Notes under the pieces: model-generated
What the model saw: only the letters and a program-made list of their open reading frames with translations
Told to the model about the DNA's origin: nothing
Database searches by the model: none
Source: Alkalimonas sp.
GTDB taxonomy: Bacteria > Pseudomonadota > Gammaproteobacteria > Enterobacterales > Alteromonadaceae
Reading direction: 5' to 3'
DNA: 22,931 nt
NCBI GenBank assembly: GCA_022565655.1
Contig: JAIUMG010000008.1
Location: 1 to 22,931, forward strand
Position numbers and translations under genes: made by a program
Shown here: positions 1 through 7,648 of the stretch, in pieces
Layout of the letters: each line of letters begins with the position of its first letter
Position numbering within the stretch: position 1 is the first letter of the stretch

Positions 1-1
1 C

Positions 2-454
2 GATTACGAACAACGTATTAGCGAAGCTGGTGGCATTGATTTGCAGCTGCTCGGGCTTGGTCGTAATGGTCATATTGGCTTTAATGAGCCCTCATCCGGC
101 TTGCGCTCCCGCACCCGGGTGAAAACCCTGACTCAAGCCACCATCGACGACAATGCCCGTTTCTTTGCCGAAGGCGAATACCAACCGCATTTATCCATTA
201 CTATGGGCATCGGTACCATTTTGGATGCCCGCAAAGTACTGCTTCTGGCCACCGGCGACAGCAAAGCCGATGCCGTCAAAGCCATGGTCGAAGGCCCATT
301 AAGTGCTGCCTGCCCCGCCTCAGCCCTGCAACTGCACCAGCATGCCGTAGTGGTACTGGATGAAGCAGCAGCCAGTAAACTGGCCGACATCGACTTCTAT
401 CGTCATATCGAGCGAGAGAATCAGTTGCTGCTGGAGAAGTTGGGTAAGCTGTAA
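2..454 (+). CDS. nagB: Glucosamine-6-phosphate deaminase, C-terminal part (5' end outside window)
   Basis: NagB converts glucosamine-6-phosphate to fructose-6-phosphate plus ammonia, the last step of GlcNAc catabolism in the cytoplasm. The reading frame is open from base 2 and ends with TAA at 452-454, giving about 150 residues of a protein that is about 266 long in E. coli. The visible part has the active-site segment GRNGHIGFNEP followed by SRTRVKTLT, the ITMGIGTILDAR strand and the VEGPLSAACPAS loop, all hallmarks of the classical (non-SIS) NagB family. The residue before GHIGFNEP is Asn where E. coli NagB has Asp; Asn here is, as I recall, usual in many non-enteric NagBs. The gene lies about 7 kb from the nagK-nagA-nagP-nagX operon, which has no deaminase of its own, so this is the obvious supplier of that step. 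Its promoter is outside the window. Confidence 0.95.
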   Translation, partial: DYEQRISEAGGIDLQLLGLGRNGHIGFNEPSSGLRSRTRVKTLTQATIDDNARFFAEGEYQPHLSITMGIGTILDARKVLLLATGDSKADAVKAMVEGPLSAACPASALQLHQHAVVVLDEAAASKLADIDFYRHIERENQLLLEKLGKL

Positions 455-591
455 TTATGCCCGACGCACAACAGCCTTTGCGCCCAAAGCCAAAGCATAA
501 CCAATGCCCTCCGTAAATACAGCCAGTTAGATAGTCACCAACTAACGCATACCTTTATGCTGTGCTCCGTCGGTGGAAATGTACTCTCTTG

Positions 592-999
592 CTAACTGTT
601 ACTTGTCGCATAGCTCACTTTGATCTTATCTCGCCAGCCCCAACTTTGTTCCGCTTTAAATTCAGCACCATCCAGATCTTTTTCAATAAAAAGTTCAGCG
701 TTGGAGAGCCAGCGTACCTGATGTGAAAAATGCTTCGGATGCCCCCTGACAATAAAGGTATTGCCACTTTTGTTTGGCAGATGAGCACTGGCTTTCATCA
801 CAGAAATCTGTGTACTGAAATCGGTGGTAGCACCGCAATCACGCTGAAATATAACGGCTTTATGCCGGTTATCCGGCGAGAGTATTTCAGTATAAACTTC
901 GTTACCGCACATGCCACCGGCCGTGGTATGCAGAATGACGCCAAGAATAACAATCGGCAGTACCACAATAAATAAAACAATCTTTAGCAGTACTTTCAT
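592..999 (-). CDS. Small membrane-anchored protein of unknown function (135 aa)
   Basis: I do not recognise a named function. Residues about 4-24 form one strongly hydrophobic segment (LLKIVLFIVVLPIVILGVIL), read as a signal anchor or uncleaved signal sequence. The rest is a roughly 110-residue soluble, beta-rich-looking domain with two cysteines (MCGNEVY and RDCGATTDF) that could form a disulfide outside the cytoplasm. The pattern RDCGATTDFSTQISV followed later by a W-x-x-x-x-L-x-I strand resembles small DUF5412-like lipoprotein/membrane proteins, but I cannot confirm the family. The ATG at 997-999 is preceded by GAGG about 6 nt upstream. It lies 58 bp downstream of tdh on the same strand and could be a read-through cistron or be transcribed separately. 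No terminator was seen on either side. Confidence 0.7.
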   Translation of the reverse strand: MKVLLKIVLFIVVLPIVILGVILHTTAGGMCGNEVYTEILSPDNRHKAVIFQRDCGATTDFSTQISVMKASAHLPNKSGNTFIVRGHPKHFSHQVRWLSNAELFIEKDLDGAEFKAEQSWGWRDKIKVSYATSNS

Positions 1000-1057
1000 C
1001 TAAACCTCATTGGCTGTTCCTGCTTAACCCGATACCCTTTGTACACTTGTACACAGA

Positions 1058-2083
1058 TCAATTCCAGTTCAGAATAACCTTACCCGACTGGCCGGAACAC
1101 ATGATCTCGAAGCCTTCCTGATAGTTATCGACCGACATTTCGTGGGTGATCATCGGGCTTAAATCCAGGCCGGATTGGATCAAGCTGGCCATTTTGTACC
1201 AGGTTTCGAACATCTCGCGGCCATATATCCCTTTGATGACCAGTCCTTTGAAAATCACCTGATTCCAGTCCACCGCCATATCGGAGGGAGGGATACCCAA
1301 CATGGCAATCTTGCCACCATGATTCATGGTGCTGAGCATGCTGTTAAAGGCTGACGGCACACCCGACATTTCAAGGCCGACGTCAAAGCCTTCGGTCATA
1401 CCTAACTCTTGCATTACATCGGTCAGTTTTTCTTTGCTGACATCCACCGCTTTGGTGGCACCCATTTTCAACGCCAGCTCCAGCCGGTAGGGGTTTACAT
1501 CGGTAATAACCACATGGCGGGCGCCAACATGGCGGGCAACAGCAGCGGCCATAATACCAATCGGGCCAGCACCGGTGATTAACACATCTTCACCGACCAA
1601 ATCGAACGACAGCGCGGTATGCACGGCATTGCCAAAGGGGTCGAAAATCGAGGCGATGTTATCGGGGATATTATCCGGGATCTTAAAGGCATTAAAGGCC
1701 GGGATCACCAAATACTCAGCAAAAGCACCAGGCCGATTCACACCCACACCGGTGGTATTGCGACATAAATGCACCCGACCAGCGCGGCAGTTACGGCAAT
1801 GGCCACAGGTAATATGGCCTTCGCCAGAGACCCGGTCACCCACCTGAAAACCCCGAACTTCTGAGCCCATGCCTTCCACTACACCGACATACTCGTGGCC
1901 CACCACCATGCCATGCGGAATGGTGTTTTGCGCCCATTCATCCCATTTGTAAATATGCACATCGGTGCCACAAATAGCGGTTTTATGAATGCGGATCAGC
2001 ACATCATTGGGGCCAACGTCCGGCTTGTCGGTGTCGGTTAGCCAAATACCCGGTTCAGCTTTTAACTTGGCTAAGGCTTTCAT
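1058..2083 (-). CDS. tdh: L-threonine 3-dehydrogenase
   Basis: This enzyme oxidises L-threonine with NAD+ to 2-amino-3-ketobutyrate, the first step of the Tdh-Kbl threonine-to-glycine pathway in the cytoplasm. The protein is 341 aa, exactly the E. coli Tdh length, and collinear with it. It is a zinc-dependent medium-chain alcohol dehydrogenase: catalytic-zinc ligand Cys38 in ICGTDVHIY, His63-Glu64 in GHE, and structural-zinc cysteines 93, 96, 99 and 107. The Rossmann motif is VLITGAGPIG and the start of the NAD-binding loop is VVITDVNPYR. Its ATG overlaps the kbl stop by 4 bp (2080-2083), so it is translationally coupled as the second gene of a kbl-tdh operon. Confidence 0.98.
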   Translation of the reverse strand: MKALAKLKAEPGIWLTDTDKPDVGPNDVLIRIHKTAICGTDVHIYKWDEWAQNTIPHGMVVGHEYVGVVEGMGSEVRGFQVGDRVSGEGHITCGHCRNCRAGRVHLCRNTTGVGVNRPGAFAEYLVIPAFNAFKIPDNIPDNIASIFDPFGNAVHTALSFDLVGEDVLITGAGPIGIMAAAVARHVGARHVVITDVNPYRLELALKMGATKAVDVSKEKLTDVMQELGMTEGFDVGLEMSGVPSAFNSMLSTMNHGGKIAMLGIPPSDMAVDWNQVIFKGLVIKGIYGREMFETWYKMASLIQSGLDLSPMITHEMSVDNYQEGFEIMCSGQSGKVILNWN

Positions 2084-3288
2084 GCTATCACCCCCATCTC
2101 TTTACCAATTCGAATAAAGGCAGCAATCGCTTGATCCAATTGCTCGCGGGTATGCGCGGCTGAGATTTGCGTACGGATACGCGCCTGCCCTTTTGGCACC
2201 ACCGGGAAGGAGAAACCAACCACATAGATGCCTTCGTCCAGCATGCGCTGTGCCATTTCAGCAGCGACTTTGGCATCCCCCAGCATCACCGGAATGATGG
2301 CGTGATCTTTACCCGCCAGGGTAAAGCCAGCCGCCTGCATCTGTTCACGGAAGTAATTGGCATTTGTCCATAACTGTGCACGCAGCTGATCACCGCTTGC
2401 CAGCATCTCCAGCACTTTAAGCGAGGCAGTCACAATAGAGGGTGCTAGCGAGTTGGAGAACAAATAAGGTCGTGAGCGTTGGCGCAGCCATTCAACAATT
2501 TCTTTTTTCGCCGCGGTAAAACCACCTGAGGCACCGCCTAAAGCTTTACCCAGAGTACCGGTGATAATATCCACCCGCTCCATCACGTCGCAATATTCAT
2601 GAGTACCGCGGCCATTGGCGCCAACAAAGCCTACGGCATGGCTGTCATCCACCATCACCATAGCATCGTATTTGTCGGCTAGGTCGCAGATGGATTTCAA
2701 ATCGGCAATCACACCGTCCATCGAGAACACCCCGTCGGTGGCGATGAGTTTAAAGCGCGCGCCATCGGCATCGGCTTGTTGCAATTGCTTTTCCAGCTCG
2801 GCCATGTCGTTGTTGGCATAGCGGTAACGTTTGGCTTTACACAAGCGCACCCCATCAATAATGGAAGCATGGTTCAGCGCATCGGAAATAATGGCATCGT
2901 CCGGGCCGAGTAAGGTTTCAAACAAACCGGCGTTGGCATCAAAGCAAGAAGAATACAGAATGGTGTCTTCCATGCCCAAAAAGCGGCTGATGTTTTGCTC
3001 CAGCTGCTTATGAATATCCTGTGTGCCGCAGATAAAACGTACCGAGGCTACCCCAAAACCATGACTAGCCAGCCCTTGTTGGGCGGCTGTAATCAGATCG
3101 GGATGGTTTGCCAGGCCTAAGTAGTTGTTGGCGCAGAAATTCAGCACATCACGCTCGCCCACCCGGATGCTGGCGCTTTGCTGTGAACGGATCAAGCGTT
3201 CGGCTTTGTATAAACCATCGGCTTTGACGTCATCGATTTGTTGCTGAAGATGCTGCAAGAATGCATTGGCTGGCATATTGGCTGACAT
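2080..3288 (-). CDS. kbl: 2-amino-3-ketobutyrate coenzyme A ligase (glycine C-acetyltransferase)
   Basis: Kbl cleaves 2-amino-3-ketobutyrate with CoA to glycine and acetyl-CoA, using pyridoxal phosphate; it takes the unstable product of Tdh directly. I chose the ATG at 3286-3288 (402 aa; E. coli 398) because AGGAGA lies 6 nt upstream and homology begins soon after; an in-frame ATG 45 bp upstream would add residues with no counterpart. The fold-type I alpha-oxamine synthase signature is clear: FCANNYLGLANHP, SDALNHASIIDG (His140 stacking on PLP), VMVDDSHAVG, and the Schiff-base Lys248 in TGTLGKALGGASGG. A TACAAT hexamer (minus strand, 3334-3339) about 45 bp upstream may be a -10, but no convincing -35 goes with it. 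It is the first gene of the operon with tdh. Confidence 0.97.
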   Translation of the reverse strand: MSANMPANAFLQHLQQQIDDVKADGLYKAERLIRSQQSASIRVGERDVLNFCANNYLGLANHPDLITAAQQGLASHGFGVASVRFICGTQDIHKQLEQNISRFLGMEDTILYSSCFDANAGLFETLLGPDDAIISDALNHASIIDGVRLCKAKRYRYANNDMAELEKQLQQADADGARFKLIATDGVFSMDGVIADLKSICDLADKYDAMVMVDDSHAVGFVGANGRGTHEYCDVMERVDIITGTLGKALGGASGGFTAAKKEIVEWLRQRSRPYLFSNSLAPSIVTASLKVLEMLASGDQLRAQLWTNANYFREQMQAAGFTLAGKDHAIIPVMLGDAKVAAEMAQRMLDEGIYVVGFSFPVVPKGQARIRTQISAAHTREQLDQAIAAFIRIGKEMGVIA

Positions 3289-3410
3289 AGGGGGTCTCCT
3301 GAAAAACTGCATGGTCATTCGCAAGTAGTGCATATTGTACTAACTCAGCGTTGAAACTGCAGTCTTTTTCACAGCAGACCTGTTGGGCGTCGCCGCGCTC
3401 GTAAAGATTG

Positions 3411-4082
3411 TTATACGAGCACTGGGGCTGTCGTTTGTCGGGCCAGTTGCTGGTAGTGTTGCTGCAACTGCAGAATGCGCGGCTCTGCAGCCTTGCTGGC
3501 ATAAGGCTTAAACAGCAACAGCACTTTTAACACGCCCTGGTAGACGCTTGCCTGGTCAATGCTTTTGTCCGGGGCCTGGGTTTTTAAATAACTGATCCAG
3601 AAGGTCACCAGTAATTTGATGGTATGGGCAAACTCGGCCAAATCGGCTTCGGGCAACTCCAGCACACCGGCCTGACGCATGGTATGCAGAATTTTCACCA
3701 CCCGCTGCAACACTTGTTCCTGCACCGCCTGGTACTCCTTATGCAGTGCTGGGTCCCGCGCCAGAATATCTGGCAAGTTGGCATAGAAGAAATGAAAACG
3801 CCACATTAATTCAAACACCACATCCAGATAATTAGCCAGTGAATCTAAAGCCTCACTGTTATCACCCGGCGGCTGAATGCGGCTATCCAGCAACTTGCAG
3901 TACTCTTTGAAAATATGCCGCAGGATGTCTTCTTTATTGCGAAAGTGGTAATAAAGATTCCCCGGGCTGATGCCAAGATGGGCGGCAATATGATTGGTGG
4001 TTACGGCACGCTCGCCCTGGGCATTGAATAACTCGATGCTGGCCTGCACGATTTTGTCTTTGGTGCGAAGTTTCTTTTCCAT
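3411..4082 (-). CDS. TetR/AcrR-family transcriptional regulator
   Basis: A DNA-binding repressor-type protein of 223 aa. I set the start at the ATG 4080-4082 (MEKKLRTKDKIVQAS), where the typical TetR N-terminal helix begins; the frame stays open 150 bp further upstream, but that would run through the divergent promoter region. The helix-turn-helix is at residues about 20-50 (TNHIAAHLGISPGNLYYHFRNKEDIL), a very typical TetR pattern. The C-terminal ligand-binding half is helical and not diagnostic (LMWRFHFFYANLPDILARDP). It is divergent from coaD, with a perfect 7-bp inverted repeat in the shared upstream region, so autoregulation is likely. Arrangement with coaD is reminiscent of TetR genes next to coaD in other gammaproteobacteria, but ligand and targets are unknown. 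Confidence 0.9.
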   Translation of the reverse strand: MEKKLRTKDKIVQASIELFNAQGERAVTTNHIAAHLGISPGNLYYHFRNKEDILRHIFKEYCKLLDSRIQPPGDNSEALDSLANYLDVVFELMWRFHFFYANLPDILARDPALHKEYQAVQEQVLQRVVKILHTMRQAGVLELPEADLAEFAHTIKLLVTFWISYLKTQAPDKSIDQASVYQGVLKVLLLFKPYASKAAEPRILQLQQHYQQLARQTTAPVLV

Positions 4083-4127
4083 CGGCGCCTGTCTTTGTTG
4101 TTTTTCTTTTTGTATAGTAACGCTAAA

Positions 4128-4148
4128 CTGACTAAAAACTCTAGTCAG
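4128..4148. promoter_or_regulatory. Inverted repeat in the tetR/coaD divergent region, probable TetR operator
   Basis: The arms CTGACTA (4128-4134) and TAGTCAG (4142-4148) are perfect reverse complements around a 7-nt A-rich centre. The site lies 45 bp upstream of the regulator ATG and 30 bp upstream of the coaD ATG. A 21-bp palindrome in the intergenic region of a TetR gene is the usual form of its operator. Binding is inference; the palindrome is seen directly. I could not settle -35/-10 elements for either gene. Confidence 0.55.
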
Positions 4149-4178
4149 AGATTTTTCAGACAGGATAACCACCGACGA

Positions 4179-4661
4179 ATGAATATTACTGCCATCTACC
4201 CAGGCACCTTCGACCCCTTCACCAATGGTCACACTGACCTGGTATTACGGGCTGCCCGCTTATTTAGTACGGTGCTGGTTGCTGTCGCTGCCAACCCCAG
4301 TAAAAAACCACTGTTTACCTTAGGGGAGCGGGTGCAGCTGGCCAAGCAGTTGTTCGAAGGGCATGACAATGTCAAAGTGATTGGTTTTTCCGGCTTGCTG
4401 GCCGATTTAGCCAAAGAGCAGCATGCGCAGGTACTTATTCGCGGTGTTCGCGCAGTGGCCGATTTTGAGTATGAATTCCAGCTCGCCAGCATGAACCGAA
4501 CGCTCAACCCGGAACTCGACAGTATTTTTATGACCCCATCAGAAAAAAATACCTTTATATCTTCTACCCTGGTGAAAGAAGTCTGTCGTCATGGCGGCGA
4601 TGTCAGCGGCTTTGTCAGCCCCTCGGTAGAGCAAGCACTGAAAGCTAAGTTTGGGCAGTAA
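4179..4661 (+). CDS. coaD: Phosphopantetheine adenylyltransferase
   Basis: CoaD transfers AMP from ATP to 4'-phosphopantetheine, giving dephospho-CoA, the penultimate and rate-controlling step of coenzyme A synthesis. The protein is 160 aa (E. coli 159). The nucleotidyltransferase T/HxGH motif is at residues 15-18 (TFDPFTNGH), and the C-terminal substrate motif is ISSTLVKEVCRHGGDVSGFV. Start: MNITAIYPGTFDP matches the family N-terminus. The Shine-Dalgarno is poor (AGGA 13 nt upstream), and the open frame upstream to 4095 encodes a non-conserved stretch through the promoter region, so the shorter start is preferred. It is divergent from the TetR gene. Confidence 0.97.
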   Translation: MNITAIYPGTFDPFTNGHTDLVLRAARLFSTVLVAVAANPSKKPLFTLGERVQLAKQLFEGHDNVKVIGFSGLLADLAKEQHAQVLIRGVRAVADFEYEFQLASMNRTLNPELDSIFMTPSEKNTFISSTLVKEVCRHGGDVSGFVSPSVEQALKAKFGQ

Positions 4662-4706
4662 GGATGTACTACGTTTAACGGCTACTGTACATGGAGGCAG
4701 GCCACG

Positions 4707-5417
4707 ATGAAAAATCACTTCCTTTATGTTGCTTATTTTGCCATGTTATTTTTTGCTGTCGTGAGCACACAAGTAACCTTTGCACATGCTGGAGACCAGC
4801 ACCAATACACCAGCCAGACCAAGGCGGAGATTGTCGATGATAACCTGTTTTTGCTCGGTACTTTCGATGATTATACTGCCAAGTATGTGATCGCCATTCT
4901 TGAGCAGAACCGCCATATCAGTAGGATCGTACTGACCGCCAACCCCGGCTCCATTAATGATGCTGAGACGCTCCGTTTAGGCCGTTACATCCGGCAGCGA
5001 GGGCTTGATACCCATTTAATCAAAGGCGGGGTTGCGACCTCTGGTGGCGTCAGCCTGCTGCTGGCTGGCATCAATCGTTCCGCAGGTTTCAATGCATTTT
5101 TAGGCGTTCATTCTTGGGCGCAATGCTCACGAGATAATCGTGGAGAACACCACTGCATTCAGGCAACGGCATTTGAAGAAGATGATAAGGCTCATGATCT
5201 TCATCGTGTGTACATCAAGGAAATGTTGGGTGATGATAGTTTTTATTGGTTTTCCATTCATTCAGCGGCCCACAACTCCATTCATTGGTTAGCTGGTGAG
5301 GAACTAATTCAATACCGCGTGATCAATACGGAGCTTGAGCAAACTCTCGACATACCTTTTGCAGAAGCGTTTGCGCGAGAATACGAGTTGACCTGCCACA
5401 ACTGCCCTAAAGGCTGA
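4707..5417 (+). CDS. Secreted ClpP/crotonase-fold protein of unknown function (COG3904-like)
   Basis: A 236-aa protein with a clear N-terminal signal peptide (hydrophobic residues about 5-25, likely cleavage after TFAHA), so probably periplasmic. The core resembles ClpP/SppA-like proteins: a beta strand then NPGSINDAETLRLGRYI (residues 79-95), then GGVATSGGVSLLLAG (107-121), with Ser112 at the usual nucleophile position, and GVHSW with His135 where a catalytic His is expected. Cysteines at 140/150 and CHNC near the C-terminus (231/234) would fit an oxidising compartment. GGAGG lies 9 nt upstream of the ATG. Family placement rests on motif resemblance only; hydrolytic activity is not shown. 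It stands alone between coaD and a gene remnant. Confidence 0.7.
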   Translation: MKNHFLYVAYFAMLFFAVVSTQVTFAHAGDQHQYTSQTKAEIVDDNLFLLGTFDDYTAKYVIAILEQNRHISRIVLTANPGSINDAETLRLGRYIRQRGLDTHLIKGGVATSGGVSLLLAGINRSAGFNAFLGVHSWAQCSRDNRGEHHCIQATAFEEDDKAHDLHRVYIKEMLGDDSFYWFSIHSAAHNSIHWLAGEELIQYRVINTELEQTLDIPFAEAFAREYELTCHNCPKG

Positions 5418-5423
5418 GCTGCT

Positions 5424-5525
5424 ATGGCTAACCATCTATTTTGCAGTAATTGTGGCCATCGGGTAAGTGGTCGCTGGTGCTCACATTGCGGTCAGAAACA
5501 GCGACACACGCCAATTCGCTGGTAA
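5424..5525 (+). pseudogene. Zinc-ribbon N-terminal remnant (DUF3667-like), 33 codons
   Basis: Seven bases after the preceding stop, an ATG opens a 33-codon frame ending in TAA at 5523-5525. It encodes two closely spaced CxxC knuckles: FCSNCGH and WCSHCGQKQ. This double knuckle ending in CGQ is how DUF3667 membrane proteins begin; in those it is followed by several hundred residues with transmembrane helices, which are absent here. I read this as the surviving 5' end of a truncated gene. A genuine tiny zinc-ribbon protein is the alternative. The next 130 bp to the diguanylate cyclase start show no recognisable continuation in any frame. Confidence 0.5.
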
Positions 5526-5658
5526 TCAAGGCTATTTGCATCATTGCTGTATGCCCTCTATATTAGAAGTATCTGGGCATTGGGCGCAGCCGCCATCAGT
5601 CACGGCATTACTTCTTCATGCCCATACTGCTGCGGGTTTAGCTGTAGGCGGAAAAGTC

Positions 5659-6819
5659 ATGCATAAAATCGAACAGCCCCCCTCGAAGCAAACAGAACAA
5701 TTATTTCTTGCCGAAGCAAAAGAGCAAGGTTTTGTTCAGTTTATCAAAACAATCTCTAAAACATTCTTCGCTATACCCATTGCATGGATTGTCTTATTTG
5801 CCTTGGTTTACAAACATATTCCTTTAGCCGATTTTGTCATCTGGGTGTTTATCTTTTTCATTTACTGGCTATATACGGTATACGCGTTCAATAAGTTTCA
5901 TAAAGAGGGCGCAAGCAGATCCAGGCATCTGAAACCTGTCATCATCATATTGATCCTGGAGGGGGTTTTGTGGGGTGCTATCTTCTATGTCTTTATGGGA
6001 TACCACCCCAAAACGGATGCCTGGGTCGCTATTTTTTTTGCTGGCATCATGTCTGCCATTCTGCCAACCTATATCACCTATCCTAAAGGCTTCTATTTTG
6101 TCATCGTCGGTGCCATTGTATCTTCTGTGATATCTTTTTTACTGATCCGCGATCGCTTGGAAAATGTCCATGAGGTAATTTTTACCGTCACTCTCTACCT
6201 GTCGGCTCTGAGCTTCCTGATTAAACCAATATCGATACGGGTTATTGAGGGGATTCGTTTAGAGCTTGAGAATCAAGCATTGACCAAGCAACTCAAGGAA
6301 AGTTTGGCAAATATGTCCCATCAAGCAAATACCGATGCTTTGACCGGTCAGCTCAATCGCCATGCGTTGAACAAAGCACTCGGTGAATTGGTGGTAAAGG
6401 GTGAAAGGCGGAAAACGACGTTTTCGTTGTTGATGATGGATATCGACTTTTTTAAACCTATCAATGATAACCATGGTCATGATGTAGGAGATAAAGCGCT
6501 GCAGCATGTCGCTACTTGTATTTCCAACCAACTGCGCGAATGGGATCTTTGTGCACGTTTCGGAGGAGAGGAGTTCATCGTCCTGTTACCATCAACCAAT
6601 ACCGATGAAGCGATGGCTGTTGCTGAGCGCATTCGTAAAGCCGTCGAGTCAACCCCTTTAGACAAGCCTCAACTCTCAATGACTATTTCTATAGGCGTTA
6701 CAGCTTATGCGCCGGGTATGAACGCAGAAATGATCCTAAAGGCTGCCGATAATGGTGTGTACGAAGCCAAAGAAAATGGTCGAAACCAGATACGCTTGTT
6801 TCCACCGGCACTGCAGTGA
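5659..6819 (+). CDS. Membrane-bound diguanylate cyclase (GGDEF)
   Basis: Makes cyclic-di-GMP from two GTP. The 386-aa protein has an N-terminal membrane sensor of about six helices (roughly residues 30-205) and a C-terminal GGDEF domain (about 215-384). Active-site motif is GGEEF at 302-306, preceded by the inhibitory I-site RxxD (Arg293-Asp296, REWD) with the same spacing as in PleD, so product inhibition is expected. The domain entry TDALTGQLNRHAL and MMDIDFFKPINDNHGHDVGD are standard. I prefer the ATG at 5659 because the frame upstream to 5467 is non-conserved in character and overlaps the zinc-ribbon remnant; the Shine-Dalgarno (GGCGGA) is weak. The signal sensed by the membrane part is unknown. 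Confidence 0.93.
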   Translation: MHKIEQPPSKQTEQLFLAEAKEQGFVQFIKTISKTFFAIPIAWIVLFALVYKHIPLADFVIWVFIFFIYWLYTVYAFNKFHKEGASRSRHLKPVIIILILEGVLWGAIFYVFMGYHPKTDAWVAIFFAGIMSAILPTYITYPKGFYFVIVGAIVSSVISFLLIRDRLENVHEVIFTVTLYLSALSFLIKPISIRVIEGIRLELENQALTKQLKESLANMSHQANTDALTGQLNRHALNKALGELVVKGERRKTTFSLLMMDIDFFKPINDNHGHDVGDKALQHVATCISNQLREWDLCARFGGEEFIVLLPSTNTDEAMAVAERIRKAVESTPLDKPQLSMTISIGVTAYAPGMNAEMILKAADNGVYEAKENGRNQIRLFPPALQ

Positions 6820-6890
6820 ACGAATGGATATATCTGTGATGAAGCGAGTGCGTATGAAAGCCGATACGCACTGCTCTAGAAGAAAACGCG

Positions 6891-7373
6891 CTACTCAGCT
6901 TCTGGATCGCTATCGCCAGGGCGCAGTTGCCGCTGCAGGCCCATTAAGAAGTTACGTAGCACCTGATTTTGACACTCACGATAGTTCTTGTGATCTGGCT
7001 TGCGGAAAAAAGCGCTCAGTTCATGCTTACTTAAGTTGAAATCAACTCGCTGCATGATGGCCAGAATATCTTCCGCCTGAAGGTTTAGGGCAATGCGCAA
7101 CTTTTGAAACACCATATTATTGGTCAGCTTTGCTTCAGGCTTCGGCTGCTCACCCTCGCGTTTGCCGCGCTTAAGGGCAATAAAACCATTTAAGAAGGCA
7201 GCAAGCTCTAAGTCAGCCATGCTGGCAAAGGCTTCGTCTTCTTCTTTTTTTTGCCAAGCGATCACTTGTTCTCTGGTCACACTCACATCGGCCAACGCGA
7301 ACACATCTTTGATATCGCTATCTTTTAAATCAAACACATACCGTATGCGGCGCAAAATATCATTGGTAGTCAA
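6891..7373 (-). CDS. yehS: DUF1456 family protein (YehS-like)
   Basis: A 160-aa soluble protein with two tandem copies of the DUF1456 unit: residues about 1-70 (MTTNDILRRIRYVFDLKDSDI, then LELAAFLNGFI) and about 82-150 (LTNNMVFQKLRIALNLQAEDI, then NQVLRNFLMGLQ). Length and layout match E. coli YehS (156 aa). Function of the family is unknown. The start is TTG (7371-7373); no in-frame ATG fits, and AGGA lies about 7 nt upstream. Convergent with the diguanylate cyclase gene; no terminator seen in the 71-bp gap. Confidence 0.9.
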   Translation of the reverse strand: MTTNDILRRIRYVFDLKDSDIKDVFALADVSVTREQVIAWQKKEEDEAFASMADLELAAFLNGFIALKRGKREGEQPKPEAKLTNNMVFQKLRIALNLQAEDILAIMQRVDFNLSKHELSAFFRKPDHKNYRECQNQVLRNFLMGLQRQLRPGDSDPEAE

Positions 7374-7526
7374 AATATATCCTAGTCTTAGGTTAAGCCA
7401 TCATCAGGATAGCCGTAAAACTGGTATTTTAGCAGAACTGGCAGCAATCCATGTAAATTTGTGATGTAGTGCGAACCAAAGCGTCTTGCGCCTCGTCTTT
7501 TAACCAGTCAACAGGAGAGATTCTCG

Positions 7527-7598
7527 ATGCATGATGCTGAAATTGAGCTGCTGGTACTAGCTATTTCAACAGGGGAAGCGGGAAGCTCAGCTATGTGA
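7527..7598 (+). other. Possible micro-ORF (23 aa), maybe the start of a frameshifted small membrane protein
   Basis: An ATG at 7527 preceded by AGGAGA (7513-7518) opens a 23-codon frame beginning MHDAEIELLVLAIS and ending in TGA at 7596-7598. In the +2 frame, the following bases encode a hydrophobic segment SYVIAVVLTAMIVWCGI (from 7589), which reads like a transmembrane helix and runs into the 3' end of nagX on the other strand. A single indel around 7575-7590 would join the two into a one-helix protein of about 60 aa. No family is recognised, and chance is a real possibility. Confidence 0.3.
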
Positions 7599-7648
7599 TA
7601 GCCGTGGTGCTGACCGCCATGATCGTCTGGTGCGGTATACGGAACCAC

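Noticed and set aside
461..574. Integron attC-like site after nagB (imperfect arms near 461-475 and 560-574)
   Set aside because: Arms pair imperfectly, no GTTRRRY/RYYYAAC core pair was found, and no cassette array is present.
1039..1054. Tandem TTGTACAC repeat downstream of tdh
   Set aside because: Only two 8-bp units; no link to a known regulator or element, likely chance.
3230..3502. 90-aa minus-strand ORF overlapping kbl 5' end and the tetR 3' end
   Set aside because: Overlaps two well-supported genes in other frames, composition is not protein-like, and no family resemblance is seen.
4083..4232. N-terminal extension of the TetR regulator to 4232
   Set aside because: It would cross the divergent promoter and the coaD start; TetR homology begins at the ATG at 4082.
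5467..5658. 64-residue N-terminal extension of the diguanylate cyclase
   Set aside because: Overlaps the zinc-ribbon remnant, has no family-like sequence, and the internal ATG at 5659 directly precedes the membrane domain.
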